DNA from: Hermatobates lingyangjiaoensis | Lineage: Eukaryota > Arthropoda > Insecta > Hemiptera > Hermatobatidae | Assembly (NCBI GenBank): GCA_026182355.1 | Contig: JAPFBL010000554.1 | Location: forward strand, 1 to 64,000 | Reading direction: 5' to 3' | DNA length: 64,000 nucleotides | Shown here: piece by piece, positions 1 to 11,079 of the stretch | How positions within the stretch are numbered: position 1 is the stretch's first letter | How the letters are laid out: the number at the start of each line of letters is the position of its first letter | The notes under the pieces: model-generated | Database searches by the model: none | Told to the model about the DNA's origin: nothing | The model's input: the letters and a program-made list of their open reading frames with translations, nothing else | Translations under genes and position numbers: made by a program

Positions 1-705
1 ACGATACCAACATTCTTTAAGAGCCTTCTAACATGATAGCACAGAAAAAGGAACAATTCATTCTTGTTTAGCAACACACTCACGCAAATCTATGTTTCAA
101 TGAACTTTAATTTATGAATTCATTGATTGGTAAATTGTGCTGTGCTATAAATAAAGTCGAAATCATGAAAGAAATCGATTTAATCATTAATTAATTCAAA
201 GCTTTGTTTGTGCATTTATAATTTTAGTACTATAACTTTTTATGGCTTGTTATTTTTTTATATTAAAATTATTTTTAATTTTATTAATATTTTTATAATG
301 ATGATGCTAATAATGGAAATAGTAGCATGAGGGAACACAAAATAAAAATGCTTTAAAAATGAAAATATGCAGTTTAATTTTCAAGCATTTTAATAATATT
401 TCATGAAAAAAAAAATTTTACCTCTTATTTAAATTTAGATACTCATTTTTCTTGAACTATTTTCTACAGATTTTGAATTTTCATACTCTGAAAACTTTAA
501 TTGCCAAACTTATTTGTTTAATAATTCACAAAAATTTTTAATTTACTAATTGATGAATTATCAATTTACTAACTAATGAATTATTAATTTCTTTTACTGA
601 GAAAAAGTTTTAAATAAAATTGTAACATAGATAACTTAAATATTATGCTAAGAGGACATTTCATATTTTTACTTTAATATAAGAAAAATATAGGAATCAT
701 CACAA
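1..705. other. AT-rich stretch, nothing recognised
   Basis: Very AT-rich DNA with short A and T runs. I see no open frame with coding character, no tandem array and no recognisable element end. Confidence 0.6.
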
Positions 706-878
706 GATTCGATTTAACGGATAAGAGATATTTATGCTCCCATTGTTCATTTTTGTCTTATTTTTTGATTGTATATATAAATATATATATATATATTATA
801 TATATATAATCAAAAAATAAGACAAAAATGAACAATGGGAACATAAATATCTCTTATCCGTTATACCTTAAATCGAAT
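706..878. repeat. Foldback palindrome with (TA)n spacer
   Basis: An arm of about 70 bp (GATTCGATTTAACGG at the outer left) is repeated inverted up to 878, with a short (TA)n spacer near 775-809. Arm identity is high. No hammerhead core lies in the arms. It may be a foldback copy of an element like those downstream, or a MITE. Confidence 0.7.
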
Positions 879-988
879 ATATATATATAAGTATATATAT
901 ATATTTAGAGTATATATATATATATATATATATAGAGTATATATATATAGAGTATATATATATATATAGAGTATATATATATATATAG
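879..988. repeat. (TA)n tract with GAGTATATA sub-repeat
   Basis: Alternating TA interrupted at intervals by GAG, giving a second-order periodicity. It directly abuts the PLE-type terminal sequence at 989. Confidence 0.85.
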
Positions 989-1148
989 TACCCCCCTGTC
1001 TTCCTGCGGGACTCTTTGCTCTTCGCTCTTCACACCTCCTTATGACGACGATGGTCGAAATATCGATGTGAGTTATGTCTGTGTCTTTCTGTGTGTTTCC
1101 TTCGTTTTGAATTTATTTTAAAGTCCGCTGGACCGTTTCTTTTAATTG

Positions 1149-1149
<1 letters not shown>
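989..1149 (+). mobile_element. PLE pseudo-LTR with hammerhead relic
   Basis: GC-richer sequence ending at a (TA)n tract. At 1039-1060 it has CTTATGA, then the stem-II hairpin GAC-GATG-GTC, then GAAA, followed by a stretch that could pair back as stem I (GATGTGAG). The first catalytic box differs from CTGATGA by G to T, so this copy is probably inactive. The same sequence with an intact box occurs on the minus strand at 36475-36610. Confidence 0.65.
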
Positions 1150-1199
<50 letters not shown>

Positions 1200-1200
<1 letters not shown>

Positions 1201-1494
1201 TAGTATAAATAGGAAGCAGATCTTCTTTGATACAAATTGTGTTAAACTGAGTTGCCTTAATCAAACATACCTTTCTTTTAAGCATTTTTTCATATTTTCT
1301 AGTTAATTTGAATTCGTCTTGATTGAGCCGGTGAATTATATCAGCAGAATGTTAGTTAATAAATAGTGATGTCTAACCGGAGTTTTGCTGATATAATTCA
1401 CCAACTAAATCAAGACGAATTGAAATTAGCTAGAAAATATGAAAAACTGCTTAAAAGAAAGGTATGTTTGATTAAGGCAATTCAGTTTAACAGA
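1200..1494. mobile_element. PLE 5'-end foldback
   Basis: An inverted pair with its spacer near 1349-1388. Read as coding (right arm plus strand, left arm minus strand), both arms give the N-terminal part of a PLE reverse transcriptase ORF: a Lys/Arg-rich helix (KYEKLLKRK on the right arm), then QFN. Only the outer left arm continues into CIKEDLLPIYTN. The right arm stops just after the FN codons at a (TA)n tract, while the left arm reaches about 40 nt further. The same asymmetry occurs at 11075, 36287 and 38131. Confidence 0.6.
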
Positions 1495-1495
1495 A

Positions 1496-1520
<25 letters not shown>

Positions 1521-1526
<6 letters not shown>

Positions 1527-1715
1527 TAGAATTTAAAAATAACACATAGAAAGGAAATCACTGAACTCACTACTATATTTCGATGTCCTCGTCTTCAGGA
1601 AAAGAAGTGAATCGCTCCAAAGGCTGATAACGACTGACTTGGCGTTCGAACTGAAGCACTCAAACAGTGTAGCCAACTTTCGGAGGAAATTCTTTCTTTT
1701 TAAATTCTAGTTTAT
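1521..1715 (-). mobile_element. PLE pseudo-LTR relic with flanking inverted repeats
   Basis: Outer inverted repeats (AACTAGAATTTAAAAA at about 1523 and its complement at about 1697) enclose a hammerhead-like motif on the minus strand: CTGAAGA at 1598-1592 and GAAA at 1581-1578. The first box has A for T, so activity is doubtful. Confidence 0.4.
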
Positions 1716-1740
1716 TCAGTTCGAAGAATTGTTTCATCTA

Positions 1741-1743
<3 letters not shown>

Positions 1744-1834
<91 letters not shown>

Positions 1835-1875
1835 GTGTGAGTGTGAGTGCGTGTGTTTGTTGTGCGTGTGTGTAT
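1744..1875. repeat. (TA)n-(TG)n microsatellite
   Basis: About 40 bp of TA followed by about 50 bp of TG and an imperfect TG tail. The long His/Thr and Tyr/Ile open frames across it on the minus strand are microsatellite translations, not genes. Confidence 0.95.
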
Positions 1876-2019
1876 GCTGGTTCTTGTAACTAAAAGATTC
1901 TGGGCAGGATACATCAGGATAGTAGTAAAGTGCCCAAAAACGGTATGCCGTTTGATGGATCAAATTCAAATTATATCCAAAAATTTCCGAATAGTTTAGG
2001 TGTACCATATTGGACAGTA

Positions 2020-2051
2020 TTGAATCACTAGACGAACCTCTAGTGATTCAA
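2020..2051. repeat. Perfect 12-bp stem hairpin
   Basis: TTGAATCACTAG and its exact complement are separated by an 8-nt loop. It is isolated in unremarkable sequence and its function is unknown. Confidence 0.7.
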
Positions 2052-2588
2052 CGAACTAGAATGATCCCATGCGATAACATTATTGGTCTCCAAACTTTCT
2101 GCACCAGTGCACATGGTATTTTTCTCTTTTCTCTCGAGATGGTTTAAACCAAAAATTAAGAAACAGTACAGATGTATTTTTCATGTATGTATGCATCTTT
2201 GTTGTATTTATCTTTGATGTAGGTTACATAAAGTTTTAGTTTATATGATTGTGTATACTTTTACAAATTTAGATGTGGGCGCGATATACAACGTTATGCA
2301 CGTAGTGGTATTCAGGTCGTAATTAACAATATCGATTTGGTTCATTAGGAGCATACAGACAAAGGCATAAAAAAATGCCAACAACACAGTTTTCCATACT
2401 TGAACACTTGTTACTTTATCATAAATAAAAGTGCAGCTGAAAAAAAACAATCTGGATATTTTGGCGGATGGGTATGTTTTGAGACCTGCATGTTCTATTT
2501 TAGACGTTTTTTTATTATTATATCTGTGTAGTATAAGTGTTTGATAATATATTTAAGAAGATTTAATTTTTAAATTTATAAAAGTAAA
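2052..2588. other. No recognised feature
   Basis: AT-rich sequence. A 69-codon minus-strand open frame (2450-2241) has no recognisable motif and looks like chance. Confidence 0.5.
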
Positions 2589-3058
2589 CACAAGTATAGT
2601 AATTCTAACGTAGTGCAATCAGTTATTATGTGGTATTTACTCATTGTAGAGTAAAAAGCTAATGAAATGGTCTCCACAAATAAAAATTTAATGTTATAAA
2701 CACTACGTATTCGAAACGCGTTGTTTCGAACCATCTTCGTAAAACAGTTGTACCACAGACACTCACACTTAGTTAATGCCTGAGGAAGAACACTACGTAT
2801 TCGAAACGCGTTGTTTCGAACCATGTTCGTACAACAGTTGTACCACAGACACTCACCCTTAGTTAATGCCTGAGGAAGAACACTACGTATTCGAAACGCG
2901 TTGTTTCGAACCATGTTCGTACAACAGTTGTACCACAGACACTCACCCTTAGTTAATGCCTGAGGAAGAACACTACGTGTTCGAAACGCGTTGTTTATAC
3001 CATTAAATTTTTATTTGTGGAGACTATTTCATTAGCTTTTTACTCTACCACAAGTATA
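2589..3058 (+). mobile_element. Hammerhead-bearing PLE-like insertion with 10-bp TSD
   Basis: The 10-bp direct repeat CACAAGTATA at 2589-2598 and 3049-3058 marks a target-site duplication, so the inserted unit is 2599-3048. Its left end is an inverted copy of its right end (CTTTTTACTCTA) extended by about 50 nt. Read on the minus strand, that extension begins an ORF, MSKYHIITDCTT. The interior is a tandem hammerhead-like array (separate entry). Two further copies with the same ends and 10-11 bp TSDs lie at 26934-27260 and 27641-27822, which supports these termini. Confidence 0.75.
2704..2995 (+). ncRNA. Tandem 90-bp hammerhead-like array
   Basis: CTGAGGA boxes occur at 2780, 2870 and 2960 (period exactly 90 bp), each followed by a GAACAC-type stem II and GAAACGCG. 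Another GAAA half-motif sits upstream near 2715. The last unit has a perfect stem II (GAACAC-TAC-GTGTTC). All units read CTGAGGA instead of the consensus CTGATGA, so catalysis is uncertain. The layout resembles the tandem hammerhead units of retrozyme and PLE transcripts. Confidence 0.6.
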
Positions 3059-3127
3059 TTATGATGGTAGTTTAACCACAATCTACTTAACTGGTAATAT
3101 GATTCACCTGCAATTATAATTTGTTTT

Positions 3128-3474
3128 ATGCTATAAATGGGACCTGGCTAACTCAATAGTTAACGTACACGACTCTGAAGTGGTAGGTCCGGGGTTCGAT
3201 GCTCACCTGGTCCTCAAATTATTTACGTGGGAGGTGAATAAATCTGAGCATGTCGTCCCTCGGAGAGGACGTTCAACCATCGGTCCAAGCCTGTAGATTT
3301 GGCAGGTACTCGTTAAAGATCCCTACTATAATTACACATGAGTTAGGCAAAATTTAGAACTTCCAGTGCACAATCAATTTTCATTGTGTGGTATAACGAA
3401 CGGCCCAAAGTTCAGCCTATGTGTGTTCCTTTGTGAAACACTCACTGGAACCTAACCTATGCTATAAATGGGAC
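3128..3474 (+). mobile_element. Full-length tRNA-derived SINE with 16-bp TSD
   Basis: The SINE body is 3144-3458, flanked by the direct repeat ATGCTATAAATGGGAC (3128-3143 and 3459-3474). Its head resembles a tRNA, with an A box (TGGCTAACTCAATAG, decayed) and a B box (GGGGTTCGATGC). A central domain with GGACGTTCAACC and CGTTAAAGATCCC recalls the core of MetaSINE-type elements (from memory, not searched). The tail ends CCTAACCT. It would be transcribed by RNA polymerase III and mobilised by a LINE. Confidence 0.85.
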
Positions 3475-4727
3475 AAACTTTCTGTCCTTGGACAAGAATT
3501 AAAGAAGAAATCTCATGCCTCATGAGTATGTGCTTTAGGAACACTCTTTTGTGAAACACTCACTGGATCCTAACCTATGCTATAAATGGGACAAACTTTC
3601 TGTCCTTAGACAAGAATTAAAGAAGAAATCTCATGCCTCATGAGTATGTGCTTTAGGAACACTCTTTTGTGAAACACTCACTGGAACCTAACCTATGCTA
3701 TAAATGGGACAAACTTTCTGTCCTTAGACAAGAATTAAAGAAGAAATCTCATGCCTCATGAGTATGTGCTTTAGGAACACTCTTTTGTAAAACACTCACT
3801 GGAACCTAACCTATGCTATAAATGGGACAAACTTTCTGTCCTTAGATAAGAATTAAAGAAGAAATCTCATGCCTCATGAGTATGTGCTTTAGGAACACTC
3901 CTTTGTGAAACACTCACTGGATCCTAACCTATGCTATAAATGGGACAAACTTTCTGTCCTTAGACAAGAATTAAAGAAGAAATCTCATGCCTCATGAGTA
4001 TGTGCTTTAGGAAAACTCTTTTGTGAAACACTCACTGGATCCTAACCTATGCTATAAATGGGACAAACTTTCTGCCCTTGGACAAGAATTAAAGAAGAAA
4101 TCTCATGCCTCATGAGTATGTGCTTTAGGAACACTCTTTTGTGAAACACTCACTGGATCCTAACCTATGCTATAAATGGGACAAACTTTCTGTCCTTAGA
4201 TAAGAATTAAAGAAGAAATCTCATGCCTCATGAGTATGTGCTTTAGGAACACTCTTTTGTGAAACACTCACTGGATCCTAACCTATGCTATAAATGGGAC
4301 AAACTTTCTGTCCTTAGACAAGAATTAAAGAAGAAATCTCATGCCTCATGAGTATGTGCTTTAGGAACACTCTTTTGTAAAACACTCACTGGAACCTAAC
4401 CTACGAGTATGCTATAAATGGGACAAACGTTCTGTCCTTAGATAAGAATTAAAGAAGAAATCTCATGCCTCATGAGTATGTGCTTCAGGAACACTCCTTT
4501 GTGAAACACTCACTGGATCCTAACCTATGCTATAAATGGGACAAACTTTCTGTCCTTAGCCAAGAATTAAAGAAGAAAATCATGCCTCATGAGTATGTGC
4601 TTTAGGAACACTCCTTTGTGAAACACTCACTGGAACCTAACCTATGCTATAAATGGGACAAACTTTCTGTCCTTAGACAAGAATTAAAGAAGAAATCTCA
4701 TGCCTCATGAGTATGTGTTTTAGGAAC
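3459..4727. repeat. 118-bp satellite, 11 copies, seeded by a SINE end
   Basis: The marker ATGCTATAAATGGG recurs at 3459, 3577, 3695, 3813, 3931, 4049, 4167, 4285, 4409, 4527 and 4644. The spacing is 118 bp except for one 6-bp insertion and one 1-bp loss. Each unit joins about 86 bp of host flank to the last 32 bp of the upstream SINE. The array therefore arose after the SINE inserted, by duplicating SINE tail plus flank. GGATCC versus GGAACC variants alternate irregularly between units. Confidence 0.95.
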
Positions 4728-4816
4728 AATCACTATTAACTAACAGTTCTTTATTTTACTATATAATGGACTGTAACATGTATGAAGAAGTATAAGAACG
4801 TAAATAAAGCAGGTTT

Positions 4817-5120
4817 GGTTAGGTTGCAGTGTCCATCTTACGAGAGAACACACTAAGGCCAAACCTTAGCCCTTTCTGATACCACACAATGACCATTCCT
4901 TATTGAGAGCCCTAAGTTTAGCCTGAGTTGTATTTAAAGTTAAGATTTTTAACGAGTACCTGACATCGTATAGGCTCGGGACTGATGACTCCTCGTTGAT
5001 AGACGCAGTACTTTGATTTTTTTTTCATCTTTACATGAATAAATCGAACGCCACAGTAAATATCGATATCTTGATCTGCCAGTCCAGATTCGGACTGCAA
5101 GCCACTGGGCTACCATGTCT
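4817..5120 (-). mobile_element. tRNA-derived SINE, diverged
   Basis: Same family as 3144-3458 in reverse. It starts with the tail complement GGTTAGGTTGCAG, has the central ACGAGTACCTGACATCG block, and ends at a tRNA-like head near 5120 (GGGCTACCATG). The head is badly decayed and no TSD is clear. Confidence 0.75.
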
Positions 5121-5889
5121 GTTAAAACTAAAGAAAAGAATATTTAATAAATATGACAATTTTTAATCTATTTAGTTTTATTGATTTCGACTAATTAACC
5201 AAACATACGTTTAGAAAGTACGTCTATGCATCTTTAATACTTAATCCATTATAAAAGTTTTCTACAGTAATTTATTTCTCTCCAATATTTGATGTAAATT
5301 AATGCAAATGAAACCCTATCTTGAAGATGTAGACAATTGTAAATGCAGAATAACTTCTCTAAACACTAAGAAGTATGAGAAAGAAGTAAATACTTCTTGC
5401 TTGTAATTTAGAGTTGCTCAATATTCTGTCAGTTTTTCAGCTGTTACTTCTTGCATATCATTTTATTTTGGTGAAATATTTCAACAGCGTTCTGCGATAA
5501 TAGAATATCAAGGTAAAATACTAGAGTTTAATGTATCTTAGATCAATGTAACTTTCAAAATTAAAGCTGTTAAAATCAGTTGCTATGTGGTATCTACTCC
5601 TTATTAAAAAATAAATAAATCAAAAAATAAATAAATAAAAAATAAGAAGAAAAGTACAAGTTTGTATGCCCATACATTTTTTTTATAGGAAGAATATCTA
5701 TTGAACTGTAGTTTACTTTTTAAGTTATATATGACATGTGAAGAAACTAAACAGCACTTAGAATTATGTAACTTAAAAAAATAAGAATGTGATAAATCAA
5801 TGAATTATGCTGTGTATGAAAATTACTGAGCATTAGAAGGTGTATATTTCATTTTATTTATTTTTATTATTTGAGGGTGACTATAGCAC
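5121..5889. other. AT-rich, no gene; small PLE-like relic
   Basis: The only recognisable piece is near 5570-5620, where the minus strand resembles the MSKYH-type ORF start that follows the hammerhead elsewhere in the window. The rest is featureless. Confidence 0.4.
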
Positions 5890-6290
5890 TGCGTCTTAAA
5901 AAGAAACTATTGTACTTCCCCTCTTCTGTACTAAAGTACCCCAGCAGTTAGCTTCAACGCCTCTAAGAATTTCAGCACTTTCGCTGGTTTCAGTGGTAAA
6001 AGTTTTTCTATGGTTTGTTGAGTGTTCCGAAGCACCTGCCTCTCTGCAGAAAAGTTTCCTTAAAGTTATCAGCAGGTGCAACAGTGTTTCTTCCTCTTTG
6101 CAGAAACTGTACAAACCATAATTGATAATGTCCATTCAGGCTCCCTATGTTCGGGAGAAAGTAAGTTTCTTTCTCGTTCTTCGGGATGGTCTTCTTCAGG
6201 TCCTCAGGTGCATTTGTGGGAGGTTCCCACTAGTTAGCGCTTTCGGACCATCTGCGCTTCCGTAGGATGGTCTCCAGATAGAGGGTGTAT
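5890..6290 (-). pseudogene. Possible non-LTR retrotransposon C-terminal relic
   Basis: Minus-strand reading around 6135-5896 gives a Cys-x-x-x-Glu-Glu-Thr-Leu-x-His-Leu-Leu pattern, as in the C-terminal zinc-knuckle of R1/I-type non-LTR polyproteins (CxxC-EET-HLL-C). The paired cysteines are incomplete and the frame is short. The flank to 6290 is GC-richer than its surroundings, which fits transposon origin. Weak call. Confidence 0.25.
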
Positions 6291-6454
6291 AAGTGTTGTA
6301 GAAAGGGAAAGATGATGGAGAAATACATGTGTTCCCTTTGAGAAAACAGATAATGTTACTAATGCAGTTTAAAGCCCTTAGGCTACCTAATTGTTAAAAC
6401 AGATACCCTAACAGGTGATAACTTGTTTGATCGGTGATTCTACAGATTCTACAC

Positions 6455-6655
6455 TGGGTGTCCTAAATTTTGCCTAACTCAAGTGTATTCCGAGTAGGAA
6501 TCTTTAACTAATACCTAACATCGTGCAGTTTCGGGACCGACAGCATAACGTCCTCTCCGAGGGACGGCGTACTCAGATTTATTCGCCTCCCGCGTGAATA
6601 AATTGAGGGCTAGGCAAATATGTTAACCACTGAACCCTTTGGGCTACCTAATACA
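6455..6655 (-). mobile_element. tRNA-derived SINE, tail-truncated
   Basis: It shares the central block (GGGACCGACAGC, CCTCTCCGAGGGACG) and the head of the same SINE family, reading toward a decayed A box near 6640. The CCTAA tail is missing. Confidence 0.7.
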
Positions 6656-7814
6656 TGTATAATCTTAGAAACATGAACTAATGAAACATACAAAAAAAAT
6701 AAAATTTCTAAATTTATGGACGCAGTTAGAGCTATTTTGGGTAATTAGACAGTCTTTCATTAAGTCTGTAAAATCTCATTGTTTTGTTTTGGTAATTTTA
6801 TAGGTGGTTTGTTAAGTGCAAGAATGCTATCCTGTACCACAAACACTATCTGCTTTCCTGAACACATGTAACATGTTATTCTAACTATTCCTCTCACCTC
6901 TTCATCCAGTAAATATACTTTCTACTGTTCAGGCTCCATCTGGTTTCATCTATCCATTCAACCACAACACTCGGTATGTAATTATTTAACTGTTTATATC
7001 ACTGTAATATATATATATATATATTATATATAGTTAAATGTAAATTTACAGAGCTAATTAATCGTAAATGTCCTTTGGTTTGTTTATACGTTACATATAT
7101 AACCTGAAGATGACAGTTGTTGCCTACGTATTCAAAACTCGTTGCTCGATAAAATAGTTTGCAAAATAAAACTTTTATTTCTTTATATTTTTTTTCTTTT
7201 TAGACAAATATACGTTTCACAAATGTCCAAGAATTCTACAGAGTTAAATGTGTCTTATCACAGTCCATTACAAGAAAAAACTGCATATTTATATCTCTAG
7301 TATTTTTCGCATTACTCTATGTAAAGTGCGGGTCCAGTGTAATATTTTTCACCATTTTTTCTCAAACACAACCCTTGAAATAAAGTATAACTATCGTAAA
7401 AACCATGAATTATTATATTTATCTACAACACTTTTATCTTATTTTTCTTTTATAAAAGTTAAAAGAAGATTATTACTTGTTTTGTTATTAATAGTAACCT
7501 GTTAAACGATTTAAATATTTAACTATTAAACAGATTAATTAGCAGTGGGAACATTTTTGATATATATTGTAGTAACGTTTTTATGAGCGGAGAAAAGTTA
7601 AAATAAGCTGGCAAAAACGATTAGAATGAATGATATATTTATTAAAATAACAAAACATCTTCTAAACATATTTTATGTTATATGTGCAATAATAATAATA
7701 ATAAAAGTTTTATTTCACAAAATATTACACCTGTTAATAAAAATAACATACTTCTTTTCCCTATTATGAAAGGAAGCCTCTTTCCAACTTCTGAAAATAG
7801 TTCGATCATCTCAT
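6656..7814. other. AT-rich, no gene; PLE-like trace
   Basis: Holds a (TA)n tract at about 7008-7032. Near 7098-7145, CCTGAAGATGACAG followed by TTCAAAACTCG resembles a decayed hammerhead region. No coding sequence is recognised. Confidence 0.4.
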
Positions 7815-8165
7815 TTGTAATTAAGTCCGGTTCTGGTGGTTTTTTTTTCTAGTTTTTGTGTTTTTATTATTCTTTTTAATTCAAATTTTTCACAATCAGG
7901 TAAGTTTGTAATTTAGTCCGGTTCTGGTTTTTATTCTAGTTTTGTGTTTTTATTATTCTTTCTAATTCAAATTTTTCACAATCAGGTAAGTTTAAATTTA
8001 GTCCGGTTCTGGTTTTTCTTCTAGTTTTTGTGTTTTTATTATTCTTTCTAATTCAAATTTTTCACAATCAGGTAAGTTTGTAATTTAGTCCGGTTCTGGT
8101 TTTTATTCTAGTTTTTGTGTTTTTATTATGCTTTCTAATTCAAATTTATCACAATCAGGTAAGTT
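7815..8165. repeat. About 87-bp tandem repeat, four copies
   Basis: The markers TTAGTCCGGTTCTGG and CACAATCAGGTAAG recur four times at 86-90 bp spacing (cores near 7825, 7913, 7997 and 8085). Copies differ mainly in T-run length. Confidence 0.9.
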
Positions 8166-10093
8166 CTGCTTTAAGACATCTCTTTAGTTATTCATTATCC
8201 ATCTCAAAATCCTGGTCGTTATATAAGCTATAAATAATCATTGGCACAATCAATTATATTTTTCTGTTGGTTTTAGTGTTGTTGTCATTATCTTTTAAGC
8301 CCTTTCATACAACAGTAAACTTGCTGATTGCTTTATTTATTTTGTTAACTGCACTATTGTAGTCTAAATAGAAGAGTTCAAAAATTTTCTTGTTGTATTT
8401 TTCCAAGTCAGTCCTGATGTTAATTTGAACTTGTTTACATACTAAATTGTAGTTGAGCTTATCTAAATCTATAATCCAAGTGCCAGCCAAATGTATCTGT
8501 TAAAAACGCAGTTTGTTATCATCTTTAAGTTCTTGGTTTATACAAAAATCAATGTGTTTTGTGTTTACCGTTTAGTGTCAGCCAGGTCCATCTTCTGCCT
8601 TCTCAAGTAGTGAGTTCATTTTTCTTTTAGTCCTTTTTTTTTGGTCTATCTAATGTTGGAAGGCTTAGTTCTAATATACCTGAAGAATATTTCTCACCTT
8701 GATATAGTGTAAGAATTTGTTTATTGATTTTTCCTGCCTGCTCATTTGTAGGGATGAGAATTGCTCGTTCACAAAGTCAGCTATTCAGAATAGATGGCAG
8801 ATCTTGAACTTCGGGAAACACCTTGTGAATTATCTCTTGCTGGGAGCTTAAATGCAAATGATATTGAAATCAACTTCAATACCTACTTCCTATACCTGTA
8901 TATTTTCAAAATGAACACGTCTGTGAAGTTAACCAAAGACAGCTTAAAGTCCATAATTTGCTTCAACTTTAAATTTCCAATGAATTCAAAGCTTAGATTT
9001 TAAATTAGACATACACAAATCTGTCAAACTTTCAGCTCACTATGTCTTATGGTGGCTGAGTTTAATTGCGATAAAATTTTGCAGACAAACCGACTGACGG
9101 AAATTTTTCTACGGTTAGATTCAGTTTCTCTAATGTATGAAACGTAATGTATGAAAGGATAATTTGAAATTAGTCAGTTCTAGGCAATGTAAAAACAAAA
9201 CCTTTCTTTTATTTATATTGTTATCAAATTTATAGTTTAATGAAAAACTTGAAATATAGGTTTTCTAAGCAGGTGTCAGACTGACGAAGTAAAGTTATGC
9301 AACTTTTCAATAGAAGCGAATAAAAACAAAAATGAGAAAGCAAATAAAAAAACAAGAGGTAAGGACGCTGTTTTTATGAAAAAAAAAGAAAAGTTTATCC
9401 TTTTGTTTATTCTACTCTATTCATGCCAACTAATTTTTATTTATACTAGCAACTTACCTGTAAAAACCAAACAACAACCTTTTGAGTTCAAAATAAAATT
9501 TTTCATCAAGTCTTATTATCTATAAAGGTATTAATCATTTGTTTGGGTTAGAGCCAACGGTTTTTTGCTATAACTTTTGAATTTAATATAAAAAAATCTG
9601 TATTACTGTTTTCTCAATCTTATTAACATTGTATCCATTACATTTTCATTCTAAATTTAATTAATTTAAATATAAATTTTAATTTAAATTCGATTCTAAT
9701 GTAAATTGCATTAGAGTACCTTACATTAATAATATAAATAATTAAATAATGCTTTTTAGTTTTTTTCGCTGGCTGATTTGCAGGAGCCAATTTTATAATA
9801 CTCGTATTTTAACGAAGTTGCAGTCCTTCCACCTAATTCACAAGGTTAAAGTTTTATCTACTTCATAAATATTTTTATAACACTCTTATTTTTAAACAGT
9901 CATTTCCAGCAGTTATATTTTTTTCATAACCAGCTGTATTTTTTATGACGAGTTATATATATAACTGCATTTAATATTAAGAAAATTTTAATAATAATCA
10001 TAATGATATTTAATTATAATATCGATAATATAATTATCGATTATTATAATTTAATATAAGTCATTATATTATATCGATTAATATAATTTTCTC
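8166..10093. other. AT-rich, no gene recognised
   Basis: Short open frames here lack motifs. Around 9985-10090 several TTATAAT/ATCGATAATATAA palindromes overlap and could form AT hairpins. Confidence 0.5.
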
Positions 10094-10231
10094 ATGAGTG
10101 TAGAGAAATTTAAAAAGAAAATTAAATATTTTATACTGTTATCTAACATTCTATTACAATTTTAGTTGACTGCCACTAATTCATTCTAATTTAATTTACG
10201 GATTATTATCATTTCTATTATGCATAATTAG
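10094..10231 (+). repeat. Left copy of ~135-bp direct repeat
   Basis: Matches 11834-11972 closely (shared GTTGACTGCCACTAAT and GGATTATTATCATTTC). The pair brackets the PLE endonuclease relic and its foldback, 1.74 kb apart. It could be a duplication of host DNA or terminal direct repeats of a composite. No hammerhead is present in it. Confidence 0.8.
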
Positions 10232-10243
10232 TCATTAGTAATA

Positions 10244-10714
10244 ATGACAATATTATTTGTTCGTCGTGGGTGTCTTACTTGTCCTATCATCAATCCCGTT
10301 GCTATCTTTACTTCTTTCCAGAGCAAACGCACCTACCCTATCACTTACAAGACCTCTTGTACCTCTGGTAACTGCGTTTACCGTTTGGATTGCACCCATT
10401 GTGATGTTGTTCATGTGAGTTTGGCTTCCACCAGCCTTAGCCTGCGTATGAATAATCACAGGTCGTCTGTTGGTAAACGCAGTCACCTTCCCGTTGCTAC
10501 TCATGCCAGTTCTCACGGACTTAGTATTAATGACTGTTTCCGTGTACAGATTCTGAGACAGATAACTGAAAACAATTCAAAAGTCACTTTGAGAGCTTCA
10601 GAAGAAGCACTTAGTAGCCTTCTAGAGGGCGGGTATGCTCCTGAGCTTAACCTCAATCATTTATTATTCCTTTTATTTATTTTTAGTCTCTTAATTTATC
10701 TTTTGTTTGCTTAA
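10244..10714 (+). pseudogene. Penelope-like element GIY-YIG endonuclease C-terminus
   Basis: The product matches the C-terminal endonuclease of PLE polyproteins, which nicks target DNA during retrotransposition. Visible in order: a CxxC pair (RGCLTCPI, residues 8-15); the GIY-equivalent strand inside a Cys-Val-Tyr block with flanking cysteines (about 40-53); the YVG-x-T position decayed to HVSLAST (about 56-62); the conserved Arg (LSLRMNNHR, about 65-73); His in the VATH/SSH region; the acidic helix RASEEALSSLL (about 137-147); and the end signature PELNLN for PPGLN. The normal stop just after GLN is lost, so the frame runs into a hydrophobic tail. Loss of the YVG motif and of the stop marks it as dead. 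The reverse-transcriptase domain is absent upstream, so it is 5' truncated. Confidence 0.8.
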
Positions 10715-10985
10715 TTATTTTTATTTGTGTTTGAGTTTTTCACTTGTGCTAATAGTTTTTCTTTTCATTCTTTATTACTTATTTTGCATTTATTTCTTTA
10801 TCTATCCTTGCCTCCCCTCCATCCGGTAATTTGGCTACATTGTTTCAGCGCTTTTTCAAGACCACCAGCCAGTCGTTATCTGCCTGCTCAGCGACTCGTT
10901 TCTATTTTACTGATGACAATGCCATCGAAATTCAGTGGTGAGTTTCTGTTTCATTACAGTGTGTTCTTTTTGTCAATATAGTTTA
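10715..10985 (+). mobile_element. PLE 3' region with hammerhead core
   Basis: Follows the endonuclease relic and ends near the next (TA)n tract. CTGATGA at 10910-10916 and GAAA at 10927-10930 are both intact. The intervening CAATGCCATC pairs poorly as stem II, so this ribozyme is probably inactive although its core boxes survive. Confidence 0.55.
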
Positions 10986-11016
10986 TTTAGTTTGTGGAAT
11001 AGTTTTATGTAATTAG

Positions 11017-11040
11017 TTTTTATATATATATATATATATA

Positions 11041-11073
<33 letters not shown>
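11017..11073. repeat. (TA)n tract
   Basis: Alternating TA with one AATA interruption. It forms the left border of the PLE foldback. Confidence 0.95.
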
Positions 11074-11074
<1 letters not shown>

Positions 11075-11079
<5 letters not shown>

